A stretch of DNA of 64,000 nt from contig NZ_NPDL01000002.1 in NCBI RefSeq assembly GCF_002811475.1, positions 62,001-126,000 on the forward strand, given 5' to 3'. The position numbers were made by a program, and so were the translations under genes. This document shows, piece after piece, positions 1 to 7,662 of this stretch (position 1 is the stretch's first letter; each line of letters starts with the position of its first letter). The notes beneath the pieces are model-generated. The model worked only from the letters and a program-made list of their open reading frames with translations, made no database searches and had not been told where the DNA came from. Source of the stretch: Leptospira hartskeerlii (GTDB lineage Bacteria; Spirochaetota; Leptospiria; Leptospirales; Leptospiraceae).

Positions 1-242
1 CTTCTCTCTCCAACATGTTCACCGGTAAATGCTGATAGCAAAGTTCCGAAGTTCTTTGCGAAATCGATCATTTCTTTTTTCTGATACTGAATTCCATCTT
101 TCAATATTATAACAAAATCAATATCGGAGTATTCATCAAGTTGCTTTGAAATGAATGAGCCTGCTATCGCAATCCCTTCAATTGTCTCGGTATTCGAAGC
201 AAACTCATTCACTTGATTGATAAAACGATCTATCTTTTCCAT
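1..242 (-). CDS. Nucleotidyltransferase-domain protein, 3' part outside window
   Basis: The reverse strand is open from an ATG at 242 down to base 1 without a stop, giving about 80 N-terminal residues. They contain the pol-beta nucleotidyltransferase signature: a G-S pair (IAGSFISKQL) followed by S-D-I-D-F, the two metal-binding aspartates. Small proteins of this fold are either aminoglycoside-type adenylyltransferases or MntA-like antitoxins paired with HEPN toxins. The missing 3' part and downstream neighbour would decide between these. The gene ends outside the window, so its length is unknown. Confidence 0.7.
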   Translation of the reverse strand, partial: MEKIDRFINQVNEFASNTETIEGIAIAGSFISKQLDEYSDIDFVIILKDGIQYQKKEMIDFAKNFGTLLSAFTGEHVGER

Positions 243-300
243 ATTATTTATATGCTAACCACTATAATACTTTTATCCGTCTTGTTCTTACAAGACTAGA

Positions 301-1185
301 CTATAACATAGTTCCTGATTTTACGACGTCTTGCATAGGAGGGTTTCCGAATAATCGTTTGTATTCCCTATTGAATTGAGAAGGGCTTTCGTAACCTACT
401 CGTATAGCAGCATTATGCGCTTTTGCTCCTTCGTGCATCATGAGCATCTTTGCCTTGTGAAGTCTTACGTTCTTTATATACTGGAGAGGTGCCATTTTAG
501 TGATAATTTTAAAATTTGTATGAAAAGCGGAGACGCTCATTCCTGCTTCTATAGCTAGAATGTTTATATCTAATTTTTCTCCATATGATTTGTGAATTTT
601 ATCTAGAATTCTAGATATTTGGAAAAAATGTTGATTACGATTTGCAAGCGAGCGTAACGCAAATCCGTTTTCTCCTTGGATAACTCTGTAAATAATTTCC
701 TTAACGATCATCGGGCCCAACATGTGGCTGTCCGAAGGTGAATTTAATGCTGTTAATAAACGAATACTCGCATCTAATATTTGAGAGTCCATGGCAGACG
801 AATAAATTCCATGCGGAATAGATTCAGTATTTTCTTTTACTTTGTCCATTGATTGCATGATCTCTCCAACTGAAATTGCATCCACTCGGATCCTAAAACC
901 CAACATGGGTTTTTCCTTGCTGGCTGTGGTTTCGCATTCCATCGGGATCGGCACGGATAGAACAAGATAATGCATCGGATCATAAAGAAAAACTTCTTCA
1001 CCTAAAAAGGCTTTTTTCTGCCCTTGAGCCAGAATGATAATTCCAGAGTCGTAACACTGGGGTAGTCTAGGAGTTGAATTGTTTGTACGAAATAGATCAA
1101 CTTTATCGATCACATTTTCGTGGAGTCCCTCTTCAGGAATCAGTTTCTCTAATAGTTCTAGCATACTTTTTGATTTCACATTCAT
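301..1185 (-). CDS. AraC family regulator with AraC_N sensor domain
   Basis: A 294-residue transcription factor. Residues about 20-170 look like the AraC_N cupin-type domain of regulators that sit beside alpha/beta-hydrolase or oxidoreductase genes. Residues about 195-290 carry the two helix-turn-helix motifs of the AraC DNA-binding domain (LDINILAIEAGMSVSAFH, then VGYESPSQFNREYKRLFG). The ATG at 1185 is preceded by a GA-rich stretch that can serve as ribosome-binding site. The gene is divergent from the hydrolase lipoprotein at 1292. The 106-bp gap holds two direct repeats that look like its operator, so it probably activates that gene and may control itself. The inducer is unknown. Confidence 0.9.
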   Translation of the reverse strand: MNVKSKSMLELLEKLIPEEGLHENVIDKVDLFRTNNSTPRLPQCYDSGIIILAQGQKKAFLGEEVFLYDPMHYLVLSVPIPMECETTASKEKPMLGFRIRVDAISVGEIMQSMDKVKENTESIPHGIYSSAMDSQILDASIRLLTALNSPSDSHMLGPMIVKEIIYRVIQGENGFALRSLANRNQHFFQISRILDKIHKSYGEKLDINILAIEAGMSVSAFHTNFKIITKMAPLQYIKNVRLHKAKMLMMHEGAKAHNAAIRVGYESPSQFNREYKRLFGNPPMQDVVKSGTML

Positions 1186-1221
1186 TTCTCTCTATCCTCA
1201 AAGAAATTAAATAACAATATG

Positions 1222-1254
1222 TAGGATTAGGCAATTGCAAATAGGATCAGGCAT
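1222..1254 (+). promoter_or_regulatory. Two direct-repeat operator half-sites for the adjacent AraC regulator
   Basis: TAGGATTAGGCAA (1222-1234) and TAGGATCAGGCAT (1242-1254) are direct repeats with a 20-bp period, about two helical turns. This is the layout AraC monomers use to bind one DNA face. The second copy ends on the -35 hexamer of the promoter for the gene at 1292, a typical activator position. That the regulator at 301..1185 binds here is inferred from position. Confidence 0.6.
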
Positions 1255-1282
1255 TGACGGCTAGATTAAAAAACATTATATC
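1254..1282 (+). promoter_or_regulatory. Sigma-70-type promoter for hydrolase lipoprotein
   Basis: TTGACG (1254-1259) is separated by 17 bp from TATATC (1277-1282). The expected transcription start, near 1289, is only a few bases before the ATG at 1292, so the mRNA would be almost leaderless. The -35 box abuts the second AraC half-site. Confidence 0.5.
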
Positions 1283-1291
1283 TTAAACGGT

Positions 1292-2365
1292 ATGAATGAA
1301 CTATCAATCAACAAATCGACGAATCGCAATTCTCGATTCTATCAAATCTTTAGACAGATAACGCAGCTTATAGGAGGGTTGTTTTTGATTATAACAACCA
1401 TTGGATGTTCCCAAGAATGGGACAAAAAATTTCCGAAGAGCGAGAAAATTACTTATAAGAAAGTATCTTTTCAAAATAGGTATGGGATCACACTCGTAGG
1501 AGATTTGTATCTTCCGAAAAATTACAACAATCAAGTTTTGCCGGCGCTTGCCATAAGCGGTCCATTTGGGGCAGTCAAAGAGCAATCCTCCGGTTTATAT
1601 GCGCAGACTATGGCAGAACGCGGATTTGCAGCTCTTGCTTTTGACCCGTCTTATACCGGTGAAAGCGGAGGTGAACCTCGCAATACCGCATCACCTGATA
1701 TTAACACGGAAGATTTTAGTGCGGCGATCGATTTTTTAGGCCTGCAAACCTTTGTTGATAGGAATAAAATTGGGATTATCGGCATCTGCGGATTCGGCGG
1801 TATGGCGTTAAACGCTGTCGCAATCGATAAACGTGTTAAGGCCGTTGCAGTTACCAGTATGTACGATATGTCTCGAGTTATGTCGAAGGGATATTACGAT
1901 AGTTTAACCGCCGAGCAACGTGCACAAATGTTGGTGAAAATGAGCGAGCAACGTTGGGAAGATGCAAAAAATGGAAAACCTGCGCCTGGACCTAGGAACT
2001 TACCGGAAACTCTGGATGGTTCCGAGGTTCGATTTGTAGTGGATTATTTTAATTATTACCGCACTCCGCGAGGTTTTCATCATAGATCTCTTAACTCAAA
2101 TGGAGCTTGGAACGCAACCACGCCCTGGTCTTTTATGAATATGCCGCTTTTAACTTACATAAAAGAAATTTCACCACGTCCTGTTCTGATAATTGCAGGG
2201 GAAAAAGCTCATTCTCGATATTTCAGTGAAGATGCTTTTAAAGCGGCAAACGAGCCGAAAGAGCTTATGATCATACCTGGAGCAGTTCACGTGGACCTAT
2301 ATGATAGATTGGATGTGATCCCTTTTGATAAACTCACCGATTTTTTCAAAGAAAATTTACATTAA
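1292..2365 (+). CDS. Alpha/beta hydrolase lipoprotein, YcjY-like
   Basis: A 357-residue predicted exported lipoprotein. A hydrophobic segment (residues 24-38) ends in the lipobox-like TTIGC with Cys39. The body resembles YcjY-type alpha/beta hydrolases of the dienelactone-hydrolase group: residues about 60-130 form the first sheets, the nucleophile elbow reads GICGFGG around Cys166, and HVDLYDR near the C-terminus supplies a likely catalytic His. The elbow has Cys, not the usual Ser, so the nucleophile may be Cys166. There is no Shine-Dalgarno sequence before the ATG, which fits the near-leaderless promoter. It is divergent from an AraC_N regulator, a common pairing. The substrate is unknown. 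Confidence 0.82.
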   Translation: MNELSINKSTNRNSRFYQIFRQITQLIGGLFLIITTIGCSQEWDKKFPKSEKITYKKVSFQNRYGITLVGDLYLPKNYNNQVLPALAISGPFGAVKEQSSGLYAQTMAERGFAALAFDPSYTGESGGEPRNTASPDINTEDFSAAIDFLGLQTFVDRNKIGIIGICGFGGMALNAVAIDKRVKAVAVTSMYDMSRVMSKGYYDSLTAEQRAQMLVKMSEQRWEDAKNGKPAPGPRNLPETLDGSEVRFVVDYFNYYRTPRGFHHRSLNSNGAWNATTPWSFMNMPLLTYIKEISPRPVLIIAGEKAHSRYFSEDAFKAANEPKELMIIPGAVHVDLYDRLDVIPFDKLTDFFKENLH

Positions 2366-2525
2366 AAAGCGAACGTCGTGGAATTTGAATATCGAAATAT
2401 AAAATGACTCTTCTTGGGAGATGTCGGATAACTGACGAACAGTATCGGTCGGATTTAAAGTTATATCTAAACACGAAGCTGTTCGTATCGTCTAACTGTC
2501 CCCGATTATCTTGAGCTTCTCTAGA

Positions 2526-2677
2526 TTATACCTCGCGCGCGATAAACAGGCAAAACGAAACAAGAACTGGAACTATCCAAGCCATGAGCATTAGGACCGC
2601 CGCTCTTCTTCTGGAAGACCGGCGATCAGGTGATATCCTAATATCCAGCTGAAAGCGGATCGGATCTTAGTTATCAT
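2526..2677 (-). pseudogene. Small membrane-protein gene split in two by a frame change
   Basis: The ATG at 2675-2677 overlaps the stop of the upstream hydrolase (TAATG) and opens a 28-codon frame. It includes FSWILGYHLIAGLPEEER and ends in TAA at 2591-2593. A second ATG overlaps that stop, again as TAATG, and opens a 21-codon frame (MLMAWIVPVLVSFC, then LFIAREV) ending at 2526. Joined by a one-base shift, the two give a coherent protein of about 50 residues with two hydrophobic segments. It could be a decayed gene, a sequencing error, two coupled microproteins or a programmed frameshift. The remaining bases from 2366 to 2525 show only a 7-bp inverted repeat (CGAACAG at 2436, CTGTTCG at 2479). 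Confidence 0.42.
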
Positions 2678-3543
2678 TAATGAGTCTGTAACCAGTTCAC
2701 TAAATCACCCAAAACTTTTGCCTTGTCCGCTGGAAGTTCATTCATAGTTTCGTGGTACAAGCCATCATAAATTTTCATAGACTTGTCTGAAGAAGGAATC
2801 ACTTTAAATGCTTCTTCCGTTCCTACAGAAAGTGCGATAGAATCTTCTTTTCCATGGAATAGATAGACTGGGAAGTTGATCCGCGCGGCTTTCTCCAAAG
2901 CTTTTTCTTTGGAATTCAGAAGGAAATCACCTAAGTAAGCTCCAACGGAACCGTGAACTAAAGGATCTTTTTTATAAGCTTCTACAACCGACTTATCTCT
3001 GGATAATGCGTTCGCATCTAATCCGGTTGGAACGGTCAGAGTAGGAAATGCTCCAGCGAGTAAACTTCCCGCACCTTTTTTGATATTCATGACTAAGTCT
3101 GTTTTTACCGCGATCGGCAATCCGCTCAGCACAAGTCTGTCTAAGTTTGCTTGGTGAGAAGGTTCTCCTGCGTAAAACAGCGAGATCAATGCTCCCATAG
3201 AATGCCCCATTAGAGTGACCTGCTTGACTCCTTCTTTCTGTTTTGCAATGCTGATCAGTCTGTCAAGGTCCGCTAAATATTGGTTAAAATGAGTGACTAC
3301 TCCTCTGCTTCCTCCGGATTTTCCGTGGCCGCGAGCATCTATTAGATAAACATTATATCCTTTTCCGGAAAGTGCTTCGAGTAGGTTGTCGTATCTTTTT
3401 CCGTGTTCTCCGATCCCGTGATGGACCACTAAAGTTCTAGGATTTTTTGCGTCTTTTGCACGATAGGCTCGGTAATAGATAGGTACGTCGCCTGCTCCTG
3501 CAAAGGTTCCGTCTTCCAGATGGTAGTTTTGTTCCCAATTCAT
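2677..3543 (-). CDS. Alpha/beta hydrolase, monoacylglycerol lipase/lysophospholipase-like
   Basis: A serine hydrolase of the Hydrolase_4 (serine aminopeptidase S33) family, which cleaves monoacylglycerols or lysophospholipids. It has the oxyanion-region HHGIGEHGKRYD, the nucleophile elbow GHSMGAL, an acid in HGKEDSIAL and the catalytic His in YHETMNE. There is no signal peptide, so it is probably cytoplasmic. The frame extends upstream to a TTG at 3594, but the ATG at 3543 (MNWEQNYHLEDG) starts where family homology begins and is preferred, although neither start has a strong Shine-Dalgarno. The stop codon overlaps the ATG of a frame-broken small membrane gene. Confidence 0.85.
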   Translation of the reverse strand: MNWEQNYHLEDGTFAGAGDVPIYYRAYRAKDAKNPRTLVVHHGIGEHGKRYDNLLEALSGKGYNVYLIDARGHGKSGGSRGVVTHFNQYLADLDRLISIAKQKEGVKQVTLMGHSMGALISLFYAGEPSHQANLDRLVLSGLPIAVKTDLVMNIKKGAGSLLAGAFPTLTVPTGLDANALSRDKSVVEAYKKDPLVHGSVGAYLGDFLLNSKEKALEKAARINFPVYLFHGKEDSIALSVGTEEAFKVIPSSDKSMKIYDGLYHETMNELPADKAKVLGDLVNWLQTH

Positions 3544-3655
3544 TCGGTAAATATCAGATCTGTCTGAAAAATGGGGAAGGAAATTTCTATCCAATTCGCT
3601 TCTTTCTTTCTGCTATTTCGAACAAACGTAATGGTTATGACCTATGTTATGGTAC

Positions 3656-4738
3656 TTATTCCGGAAAGAGTCCCGGTAGGAATTCCTCTTGTTTTTTCTT
3701 TTTCAGAAGATAGTGGGAAGGGACAGCGAACAAGTCCGTTCTCAATTCTCTTCTTTTCGTGAGTCCGAACCTTTTGATGCAGATCGAAAATCTTTTTTGG
3801 AGAAGTTCCGCATAATTTCCTTCTCCTCTCATTCTTTCTCCCCAATTGGCCTTGTATAATTTTCCTCCTCTTGCTTCCGAAATGACTTTTAGCACTCTTT
3901 CTTTTTTGAGAGGGAAATGTCTGGTAAGCCAGTCTTCGAATAAGGGTGCAACTTCGAATGGGAGTCTGACGAATACCATTCCGGCTGATTCTGCACCTGA
4001 TAAAGATGCCTGTTCCAATAGATGTTCCATTTCGAAATCATTGATGAATGGAATTACCGGAGCGAATAATACTCCTGTTGGAATTCCAACGTCGGTGAGT
4101 TTACGAAGAGTTTCCATTCTTCTTACGGGAGCTGGAGCTCTAGGTTCTAACTTGGACCAAAGTTCTTTGTCCAAAGTGGTGATGGAAAGAAACACTTTCA
4201 AAATTCCTAATTTTCCCATTTCGGAAAGAATGTCCGTATCTCTCTGGATGATAGAAGACTTAGTAATAATTACTGCAGGTTGTTTGAATTCCAACAAGAC
4301 TTCTAATAATGATCTTGTGTTTTTGTAGATCCTTTCTCCCGGTTGGTATGGATCTGTGGCTGTGCCTATTGTGATTGGTGAGAGCGCTTGCTTCTTCTTT
4401 CTTAATTCTTCCGCTAAAAGTTTGGCCGGCTCCTTCTTTACGAATATTTTTGTTTCGAAGTCCAATCCCGGAGAAAGATCCACATAAGAATGGTTCGGTC
4501 TTGCAAAACAATAGATACATCCGTGCTCGCAGCCTCTATATGGGTTGATACTCGCATCGAATGGAATATCGGGTGATTTGTTTCGAGTGAGAACCGATTT
4601 GGAATCTTCCCAAAAGAATTGGGTAGAAGGAGATGATTCCTCCGTTAGATCTATCCTATCTTCCAGCCAAACTTCCCTTTGGATCTTATCAAATCTACTG
4701 GGAGGAACTTCTTCTGTGCCTCTTTTCTTAGAATTCAT
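3656..4738 (-). CDS. Radical SAM protein, PA0069/SplB-like
   Basis: A 360-residue radical SAM enzyme. The 4Fe-4S cluster motif is CEHGCIYC (C-x3-C-x2-C) near residue 73, within NPYRGCEHGCIYCFARPNH, typical of the PA0069/Rv2578c family related to spore photoproduct lyase. Further family features are GTATDPYQPGE and VIITKSSIIQRD. The substrate of this family is not established. The start ATG at 4738 follows an AT-rich stretch without a clear ribosome-binding site. It lies 61 bases or more upstream of the hydrolase, depending on the start chosen there, and may be cotranscribed with it. Confidence 0.88.
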   Translation of the reverse strand: MNSKKRGTEEVPPSRFDKIQREVWLEDRIDLTEESSPSTQFFWEDSKSVLTRNKSPDIPFDASINPYRGCEHGCIYCFARPNHSYVDLSPGLDFETKIFVKKEPAKLLAEELRKKKQALSPITIGTATDPYQPGERIYKNTRSLLEVLLEFKQPAVIITKSSIIQRDTDILSEMGKLGILKVFLSITTLDKELWSKLEPRAPAPVRRMETLRKLTDVGIPTGVLFAPVIPFINDFEMEHLLEQASLSGAESAGMVFVRLPFEVAPLFEDWLTRHFPLKKERVLKVISEARGGKLYKANWGERMRGEGNYAELLQKRFSICIKRFGLTKRRELRTDLFAVPSHYLLKKKKQEEFLPGLFPE

Positions 4739-4790
4739 AAGATTGAATTCTAAGAAATACTAAACAAAAAACAAGCAAAAATATGATTGT

Positions 4791-4814
4791 ATTTTGTTGG
4801 AGGTCCTACAAAAT
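4791..4814. repeat. 24-nt imperfect palindrome, possible degenerate REP-like element
   Basis: ATTTTGT (4791-4797) pairs with ACAAAAT (4808-4814) and GGA with TCC inside, leaving one mismatch and a 2-base loop. The core TGTTGGAGGTCCTACA resembles the perfect palindrome at 39366..39383. It lies just past the stop of the glutathione transferase and could act as its transcription terminator, although no T run follows on that strand. Confidence 0.4.
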
Positions 4815-4822
4815 GATCTTGC

Positions 4823-5452
4823 TTAGTTAATTTCTAATTTTGCTCCTTCTCCCCAAGCTTTGTAAGAAGGTAAATTAGAAATGGTCTCTACATACTCGCT
4901 TGCTTTAGGCCCAAGCTTTACTCCGTAGGTTATGAATCTAGAAACAACCGGTGCGTAGAATGCATCTGCTATGGAGAAGTTTTGGCCGAACAAGAATGGT
5001 CCACCGTAGGAGCTCAAACATTCTTCCCAAAGAGTTTGGATCCGATCGATATCCTTCTTTGCATCTTCCGGAACGGAGAAGTCGGACTTTCTGCCATGAA
5101 AATTCATGCTTAGATTGGATCTTAAGCCTGTGAATCCTGAATGCATTTCTGCGGTTACCGATCTTGCCTTGGCTCTTGCGATTTGATCCTTGGGCCAGAG
5201 TCCCTTCTCCGCATATTTTTCTGCCAAATATTCCGCAATGCTAAGGCTATCCCAAACTCTTAGGTCTCCGTCGTTTAAGACAGGGACTTTTTTGGAAGGT
5301 GAATACTTATCAATTATGGCTGCATATTCTGGCGTGAATAGTTTTAAGGAAATCTCTTCGAAAGGAATTCCGAATTGAGTGAGTAGGATCCATGGACGGA
5401 AAGACCAGGAGGAGATGTTTTTATTTCCAATTACAAGTTTCAGATCGCTCAT
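4823..5452 (-). CDS. Glutathione S-transferase family protein
   Basis: A 209-residue GST. The N-terminal thioredoxin-like domain begins LKLVIGNKNISSWSFRPW, with the Ser pair and Arg where GSTs bind glutathione. KKVPVLNDGDLRVWDSLSI holds the cis-Pro and the glutamyl-binding Asp-Ser. An all-helical C-terminal domain follows with the N-capping region FSIADAFYAPV. Family members conjugate or reduce electrophiles in the cytoplasm; the substrate here is unknown. A longer frame starts at a TTG (5488), but the ATG at 5452 matches the usual family N-terminus and was chosen. Confidence 0.9.
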   Translation of the reverse strand: MSDLKLVIGNKNISSWSFRPWILLTQFGIPFEEISLKLFTPEYAAIIDKYSPSKKVPVLNDGDLRVWDSLSIAEYLAEKYAEKGLWPKDQIARAKARSVTAEMHSGFTGLRSNLSMNFHGRKSDFSVPEDAKKDIDRIQTLWEECLSSYGGPFLFGQNFSIADAFYAPVVSRFITYGVKLGPKASEYVETISNLPSYKAWGEGAKLEIN

Positions 5453-5767
5453 AACTTTATGATCTTTCAAGGCGGGATGATTCTGCAAGAAAGTAATCCT
5501 TTCGAATTAGCAAGTTTTGTAGGGATTGATACAGAGGCTTTGAACTAGTTTGCCTTTCTTTTGCAACAATTAGCTTGGGGAATTTCCCTGATCAAGTGCA
5601 CATAATCCTGCGAAGGCTAGGAGTCTTCATTTAACAATGAGGCTTCTTCTTAGTATTCTAAGAATGCTTTTGTAGGATTTTTTTGAAAATACATGTCTTA
5701 AGTTATTAATAAGAGAGAAATCTTTTCGAAAAGAATCGAGCGGTTTCTTAGATACAAAACAAATCGG

Positions 5768-6817
5768 ATGGATCTAAGCTTGGAAAACGTTAAGGAAATT
5801 ATTCAAACACAAGAAAGTATGCCCGATATTTTGTTAATTTGTGATTCGAGCGGAAGGATCCTTCATATTAACGAGAATGGAAGGAAGATCCTAAGTATCG
5901 CTTCCATTGAATCAGCTAAAAGTATGAGTATTACCGATCTTCTTTCCGAAACTGATCAAAAATATTTCGAATCCGTTATACTACCTAATGTAAGCAAGTC
6001 GGGAGAGTTTGAAGGAAGAGGGCTTCATTTAATGAAGAAGGACGGAAGTTTCCTCCAAACAAAACAACATGCTTATCTAATGCCGGAGAAATCTTATCTA
6101 TTCGTATTCACAGAAGATCAAGAATCGGAAGCGGGAAAGAAGGAAGCTTTGTACAAAGCGTTCCAACAATCACAAAATGGAATGTTCTTAACCGATAAAG
6201 AAGGTGTAATCCTTGCGGTGAACAAACAGTTCGAAAAAATTTCCGGCTTAAAAGAAAATGAACTCATAGGAAAAACTCCAAAAGCATTCCAATCCGGAAT
6301 GGGAGCTTCTAAAACTTTTTATGATGAGTTTTGGGAATCAGTTCTTCAGGGTTCGGTTTCAATCTCTAACTCGAATCTCAAAAACGGTTTTATAAAAGAT
6401 TGGAAACAAAATGTTCTTCCTATCAAAGATCGTAATGGAGAAGTTTCCAGCTTCTTAAGCACTATCTTTGCAAATCCTGAACATTCGGAGTCCGGAGAAG
6501 CAAAGAACAATTCTGATTTTGGAAAATCTCCATCCGATACTTTCAGAAAATATGAAGGTATGGATAGAGAAGCTCTAATCGGAGTTTTAAGAGATAAAAC
6601 AAAGCTTACCAAAAAAGAAACAGAGATCTGTGCAGGAATTGCTTCCGGTAAGGATAAGAGTCGGATCAGCGAAGACCTGGGTATCCATCCTGGGACTATG
6701 AAAAACCATCTCAAATCGATTTATAGAAAGACTATCGATTTGGAAAAAGAGATCCCTGGTCCGGAGAGGGATAAGCTTCAGAGACTTACGATCTATTTGT
6801 TCCGCCTACTCGGATAA
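5768..6817 (+). CDS. Tandem PAS protein with LuxR-type DNA-binding domain
   Basis: A 349-residue one-component regulator. PAS 1 (about 15-105) and PAS 2 (about 125-225, with MFLTDKEGVILAVNKQFEKISG) precede a GerE/LuxR helix-turn-helix at about 280-340 (LTKKETEICAGIASGKDKSR, ending in a recognition helix with HPGTMKNHLKSIYRKT). No membrane segment or kinase domain is present, so it probably senses a cytoplasmic ligand or redox state and binds DNA directly. The 279-bp region upstream contains a 7-bp perfect hairpin, TTCTTAG-TATT-CTAAGAA, at 5647-5664. It is convergent with msrA, 4 bp from its stop. Confidence 0.82.
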   Translation: MDLSLENVKEIIQTQESMPDILLICDSSGRILHINENGRKILSIASIESAKSMSITDLLSETDQKYFESVILPNVSKSGEFEGRGLHLMKKDGSFLQTKQHAYLMPEKSYLFVFTEDQESEAGKKEALYKAFQQSQNGMFLTDKEGVILAVNKQFEKISGLKENELIGKTPKAFQSGMGASKTFYDEFWESVLQGSVSISNSNLKNGFIKDWKQNVLPIKDRNGEVSSFLSTIFANPEHSESGEAKNNSDFGKSPSDTFRKYEGMDREALIGVLRDKTKLTKKETEICAGIASGKDKSRISEDLGIHPGTMKNHLKSIYRKTIDLEKEIPGPERDKLQRLTIYLFRLLG

Positions 6818-6821
6818 TGAG

Positions 6822-7451
6822 TTAGTCCGGCTTAGCTCCCCAAACCTTGATCACATAATCCTCTCTTCCGGAACCCTTTCTGTATTGTTTATAATGCGTA
6901 GGGTTCTTTTTATAATAATCCTGATGGTATTCTTCCGCGGGATAAAATTCCGATGCAGGTAATATTTCCACAGCGATAGGAGAGGAGAATTTTCCGGAAG
7001 TTCCTATTTTATCCTTAAATTCTTGGGCCAATTTTTTTTGTGCTTCATTCTTATAATAGATAGCTGATCTATATTGGTTGCCTCTGTCTGCGAATTGTCC
7101 TCCTGAATCAGTCGGATCAATCTGTCTCCAATACGTGTCCAATAGTTTTGCGTAATCTATCTTTTTGGGATCGTAGGTAATCAATACTGATTCTCTATGT
7201 CCTGTTCTTCCGTATCCTACGTCTTCATATGTTGGGTTTATCTCTTTTCCGCCAGTATATCCTGAGACCACGGATATGACACCGGGTAGTTTTTCGAAAG
7301 GTCCTTCCATACACCAGAAACATCCTCCTGCAAATATGGCTGTTTCTGTTTTCGGACTTTCTTTTGAGAAAAGAATATTCGAAAAACCAAATATTATGAA
7401 TATTATAAGTGTGGATTCTAATCTTATAAGTTTGAACAAATTTGCTCTCAT
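6822..7451 (-). CDS. msrA: Peptide-methionine (S)-S-oxide reductase, exported
   Basis: MsrA reduces methionine-S-sulfoxide in oxidised proteins. The catalytic GGCFWCMEGPFE motif gives nucleophile Cys44, with Cys47 the only other Cys in the chain. Downstream family blocks are GYTGGKEINPTYEDVGYGRTGH and PAEEYHQDYY. An N-terminal hydrophobic segment (residues 13-29) suggests export to the periplasm, an oxidative-damage repair role outside the cytoplasm. With no C-terminal Cys pair, recycling probably uses Cys47 or thioredoxin directly. The length of 209 is normal for an MsrA with a signal peptide. Confidence 0.95.
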   Translation of the reverse strand: MRANLFKLIRLESTLIIFIIFGFSNILFSKESPKTETAIFAGGCFWCMEGPFEKLPGVISVVSGYTGGKEINPTYEDVGYGRTGHRESVLITYDPKKIDYAKLLDTYWRQIDPTDSGGQFADRGNQYRSAIYYKNEAQKKLAQEFKDKIGTSGKFSSPIAVEILPASEFYPAEEYHQDYYKKNPTHYKQYRKGSGREDYVIKVWGAKPD

Positions 7452-7662
7452 AAAGTCCCTCGCGGTTTCGTTTTTATATGAATTTTTAATCTATCTATTT
7501 CCTACCGATCGGTTGTTCGTATTTTGATTTTTTTCAAAAAAGCCTGGTAAGGACAAGCTAGATCAATTTCAGTAGCCTGTAGATACTTTCGACTGACGTC
7601 GGAAAAAGTTACGGACTTATCAACCGTTTCCAATTCTGGGTTTTTTATTCTTCATGTAGAAT

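Noticed and set aside
2401..2500. Possible insertion-sequence end near CGAACAG/CTGTTCG
   Set aside because: Only a 7-bp inverted repeat, no transposase remnant and no target duplication seen.
3846..4328. 160-codon plus-strand frame
   Set aside because: Antisense to the radical SAM gene, whose motifs are clear; no ribosome-binding site or domain.
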